Below are positions 62,904 through 64,000 of a stretch of 64,000 bases of DNA, piece after piece. Source of the DNA: an uncultured Bacteroidales bacterium (GTDB lineage: Bacteria; Bacteroidota; Bacteroidia; Bacteroidales; UBA932). The position numbers and the translations under genes are program-made. The stretch spans positions 1 to 64,000 of the forward strand of contig CAJOHX010000010.1 of the NCBI GenBank assembly GCA_905234475.1, written 5' to 3'. The number at the start of each line of letters is the position of its first letter. Position 1 is the stretch's first letter. The notes below the pieces were generated by a model. The model made no database searches, was not told the origin of the DNA, and worked only from the letters and a program-made list of their open reading frames with translations.

Positions 62904-64000
62904 ATGACCAAGCAATTGATTGCAAAGGTAGCAGCGATCGCAATGATCCTCGCTACAGGACTTCTGGGAGGGAACTTCGCGTTTGCCCAGAACGGCGCCA
63001 TCAACGGTAAAGTCGTGGATGCCAGCGGTGAGCCCATCATCGGCGCAGCCGTTGTGGTGCCTGGCACTTCTACTGGTGTCACGACCGACCTCGATGGTAA
63101 TTTCTCCATCCGTGTTGCCTCCGGGACTACCGTCGAGGTTTCCTGCATCGGCTACGCCACAAAACGTGTCCCTGCAGCCGCCAACATGGTCGTCACCCTC
63201 GAGGATGACGCCGAAATGCTCGAAGAGACCGTGGTTATCGGTTACGGTGTGCAGCGCAAGAGCGACCTGACCGGCGCCGTGGCTTCCGTCCGTTCCGAAG
63301 ACCTCTCGAACCGTTCGACGACCGATGCCGCCGCCGCCCTCCAGGGCAAGGCCTCCGGTATCCAGATCATCAACTCTTCCGGTGCTCCGGGTGCAGGCGC
63401 TGACATCCGCGTCCGCGGTTACTCCTCCAACTCCGGCAACATCGGACCGCTCCTCATCGTCGACGGTCTGAAGGTGGACAACATCCAGTACCTCGATCCT
63501 TCCATGATCGAGTCCATGGAGGTCCTGAAGGACGCTGCCTCCGCAGCTATCTACGGTGCACAGGCCGGTAACGGTGTCGTGCTCATCACCACCAAGCAGG
63601 GCCAGGAAGGCCACGCCTCCGTGTCCTACAACGGCCGCTTCACCCTCCAGTCCCTCGGCAAGAAGGCTGAGATCTTCCGCGCGACAGAATACATTGATTA
63701 TCAGACCGCCATCGGCAACATCTCCGAGGACCTGCTGAAGAAGAACAACTACGACGGCACCGATACCGACTGGTACGACGCAGTGTTCCAGCCCAGCTGG
63801 AGCCAGCAGCATGGCATCACCTTCCAGGGCGGTAATAATAAAGGTCATTTCTTCACCTCCCTCAACTATGTTGACCAGGATGGTATCGTCGTGGGCAAGA
63901 AGGATGTCTACAACCGTCTGACCGCACAGATCAACGCTGACTACCAGCTGTTCAAATGGCTGCAGGTTTCCACCAACAACTCGATCGAGAAGTGGGGCCG
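62904..64000 (+). CDS. SusC-type TonB-dependent outer-membrane receptor (partial, runs off window)
   Basis: The first 365 residues are visible. A signal peptide (about 1-29, ending FAFAQ) is followed by a carboxypeptidase-regulatory-like domain (GAINGKVVDASGEPIIGAAV ... DLDGNFSI), the TonB-box-like stretch EETVVIGYG, and the plug with the SusC hallmarks LQGKASGIQIINSSG, IRVRGYSS, PLLIVDGLKV and MEVLKDAASAAIYGAQAGNG. It imports a glycan with a SusD partner expected just outside the window. The ATG at 62904 fits the signal peptide. Confidence 0.95.
   Translation, partial: MTKQLIAKVAAIAMILATGLLGGNFAFAQNGAINGKVVDASGEPIIGAAVVVPGTSTGVTTDLDGNFSIRVASGTTVEVSCIGYATKRVPAAANMVVTLEDDAEMLEETVVIGYGVQRKSDLTGAVASVRSEDLSNRSTTDAAAALQGKASGIQIINSSGAPGAGADIRVRGYSSNSGNIGPLLIVDGLKVDNIQYLDPSMIESMEVLKDAASAAIYGAQAGNGVVLITTKQGQEGHASVSYNGRFTLQSLGKKAEIFRATEYIDYQTAIGNISEDLLKKNNYDGTDTDWYDAVFQPSWSQQHGITFQGGNNKGHFFTSLNYVDQDGIVVGKKDVYNRLTAQINADYQLFKWLQVSTNNSIEKWG

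Overview
The window looks like a chromosomal segment of a high-GC member of the Bacteroidales. The evidence is a SusC-type receptor, lipoprotein-rich gene content, the nusB-yajC-ybbR-coaE-DUF5606 cluster, a glycine-lipid glsB/glsA pair, DUF349 and DUF3276 proteins, and repeated Bacteroidetes-type promoters (TTTG or TTG, about 20 nt, then TAnnTTTG). No rRNA, tRNA, prophage or CRISPR array was seen. I cannot name a genus from sequence alone.

Layout. 1-6.9 kb (minus): a BlaI/BlaR1-type repressor-sensor pair, then an outer-membrane barrel protein and two envelope lipoproteins, one a TlpA-like thiol oxidoreductase. 7.0-8.3 kb: a REP-associated tyrosine transposase-like gene (RAYT) flanked on both sides by a paired-hairpin repeat. 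8.3-12.6 kb (minus): an outer-membrane barrel gene followed by a LytS/LytT two-component pair, preceded by a four-fold 9-bp direct-repeat array fitting LytTR binding. 13.1-22.4 kb (plus): ligA (frameshifted here), yihY, spoT, an Ig-like lipoprotein, a barrel-like protein and ispG. 22.4-34.9 kb (minus): RNA methyltransferase, 3'-5' exonuclease, lipoprotein, pssA, C1 peptidase, gapA, lpxB, surE, yggS, yidC, DUF349. 35-37.1 kb: trmD, an unassigned small RNA candidate, glutaminyl cyclotransferase, rnpB. 37.1-43.5 kb (minus): glsB, glsA, rimO, DUF5606, coaE, ybbR, yajC, nusB. 43.5-46.0 kb (plus): PUR-like protein, MTA/SAH deaminase and purine nucleoside phosphorylase (purine salvage). 46.0-54.7 kb (minus): dsbD, rny, 6S RNA candidate, zapA, a coiled-coil protein, ompA, lipoprotein, YjbH-like and another exported protein. 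54.7-61.2 kb: HD phosphohydrolase, a damaged DNA glycosylase, aminotransferase, GH9 and GH43 glycosidases. 61.3-64 kb: a degenerate tyrosine recombinase ending in a SusD-like tail, diverging from a SusC-type receptor that runs off the window.

The most notable property is the load of short palindromic elements. At least five families are present. Some lie between genes, several are read through inside genes (ispG, dsbD twice, the end of ligA, the DNA glycosylase twice), and in two families the stems differ between copies by compensating changes. One family flanks the RAYT gene and is its likely substrate. Other points of interest are a BlaR1-type sensor joined to ExbD-, TonB- and receptor-plug-like segments, the LytTR operator array, and the recombinase-SusD chimera.
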